Origin: Marinitoga aeolica | Lineage (GTDB): Bacteria > Thermotogota > Thermotogae > Petrotogales > Petrotogaceae | DNA: 64,000 bases | Assembly: GCF_029910535.1 (NCBI RefSeq) | Contig: NZ_CP069362.1 | Coordinates: 1,798,001-1,862,000 of the forward strand | Direction: 5' to 3' | In this document: positions 63,644 through 64,000 of the stretch, piece by piece | How the letters are laid out: every line of letters starts with the position of its first letter | Numbering within the stretch: the stretch's first letter is position 1 | Program-made: the position numbers and the translations under genes | The notes under the pieces: model-generated | What the model was told of the DNA's origin: nothing | What the model saw: the letters and a program-made list of their open reading frames with translations, nothing else | Databases searched by the model: none

Positions 63644-64000
63644 CATTAAAAATAAACAAAAAGATTTTTAATAAAAGAATTTAAATTTTGCGAAGCAAAT
63701 GCTATGCATTAAAAATAAACAAAAAGATTTTTAATAAAAGAATTTAAATTTTGCGAAGCAAATGCTATGCATTAAAAATAAACAAAAAGATTTTTAATAA
63801 AAGAATTTAAATTTTGCGAAGCAAATGCTATGCATTAAAAATAAACAAAAAGATTTTTAATAAAAGAATTTAAATTTTGCGAAGCAAATGCTATGCATTA
63901 AAAATAAACAAAAAGATTTTTAATAAAAGAATTTAAATTTTGCGAAGCAAATGCTATGCATTAAAAATAAACAAAAAGATTTTTAATAAAAGAATTTAAA
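63644..64000. repeat. Tandem array of a perfect 63-bp repeat (at least 5.6 copies)
   Basis: The unit starts CATTAAAAATAAACAAAAAG and ends TTTGCGAAGCAAATGCTATG; copies repeat every 63 bases (for example at 63644, 63707, 63770) with no change that I can see, and the array runs past the window end. Each unit holds two overlapping hairpins: TTTGC-GAA-GCAAA and AATGC-TAT-GCATT. All forward frames and the minus-strand frames I checked contain stops, so it is not coding. The first unit is preceded by AATGC-AGC-GCATT, a variant of the second hairpin. No spacers separate the units. Confidence 0.95.

Noticed and set aside
63644-64000. CRISPR array
   Set aside because: The 63-bp units follow one another without variable spacers and there are no cas genes in the window. 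It is a simple tandem repeat.

Overview
The window looks like chromosomal DNA of an anaerobic, AT-rich member of the Thermotogota, most likely Marinitoga or a close Petrotogales relative. The evidence is low GC, dense overlapping operons on both strands, an AroK-AroB fusion of the kind known from Thermotoga, peptide ABC transporters, ClpX/TsaD/Dus neighbours, and many extended -10 promoters (TGnTATAAT) followed by strong AGGAGG ribosome sites. The genus is inferred from gene content and protein style; no database search was possible.

Layout. 1-346: tail of an HD-GYP gene. 421-2062: a guanine-class purine riboswitch with a readable terminator/antiterminator switch in front of an NCS2 purine permease. 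2072-8094: a transposase-derived zinc-ribbon protein divergent from an MMPL exporter / LolA-like / outer-membrane protein operon. 8095-8420: structured repeat element A. 8491-11822: dxr overlapping a chemoreceptor. 11893-25335: clpX-tsaD-dus-aroE, then an AAA-ATPase/nuclease gene broken near its 3' end by an IS3-family element, then aroC-aroKB-aroQ, a DEAD-box helicase, an FKBP isomerase and a U32 peptidase-like tRNA-modification protein. 25357-29393: an orphan locus with a secreted Cys-rich protein, a secreted protein with a possible degenerate thioredoxin fold, a large unknown protein and a small membrane protein. 29410-34806: a complete oligopeptide ABC operon (minus strand) with an attenuator after the binding-protein gene. 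35018-36996: a STAS protein and an ABC exporter. 37050-37336: structured repeat element B between 21-bp direct repeats. 37345-39377: tatD, cupin, lgt. 39429-39504: tRNA-Gly(CCC). 39508-46632: a six-gene overlapping minus-strand chain thiI-plsC-bifunctional nuclease-prenyl synthase-pseudo-lipase-TPR protein. 46660-53606: a YitT-like protein, then a three-GAF histidine kinase, a REC-only regulator and ileS. 53629-57118: prmC, a DUF59 protein, a SurA-like chaperone, mazG, rnhB. 57249-61192: aminotransferase, class II aldolase, chemoreceptor. 61191-63565: HAD phosphatase, methyltransferase, and a LysM-fused e(P4)-type phosphatase. 63644-64000: a 63-bp perfect tandem repeat running off the window.

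How the parts work together: the shikimate enzymes present here are AroB and AroK (fused), AroC, AroE and AroQ, leaving DAHP synthase and EPSP synthase to be found elsewhere. Envelope functions are prominent: lipoprotein maturation (lgt), phospholipid synthesis (plsC), a SurA-like chaperone and a LolA/MMPL module, in line with an organism that has an outer toga.

Most unusual points: two related intergenic elements (A and B) share a three-stem structure kept by compensatory base changes and appear to have landed in Rho-independent terminators; the IS3 insertion can be reversed on paper to restore the interrupted protein exactly; and the Cys-rich secreted-protein locus is not one I recognise.
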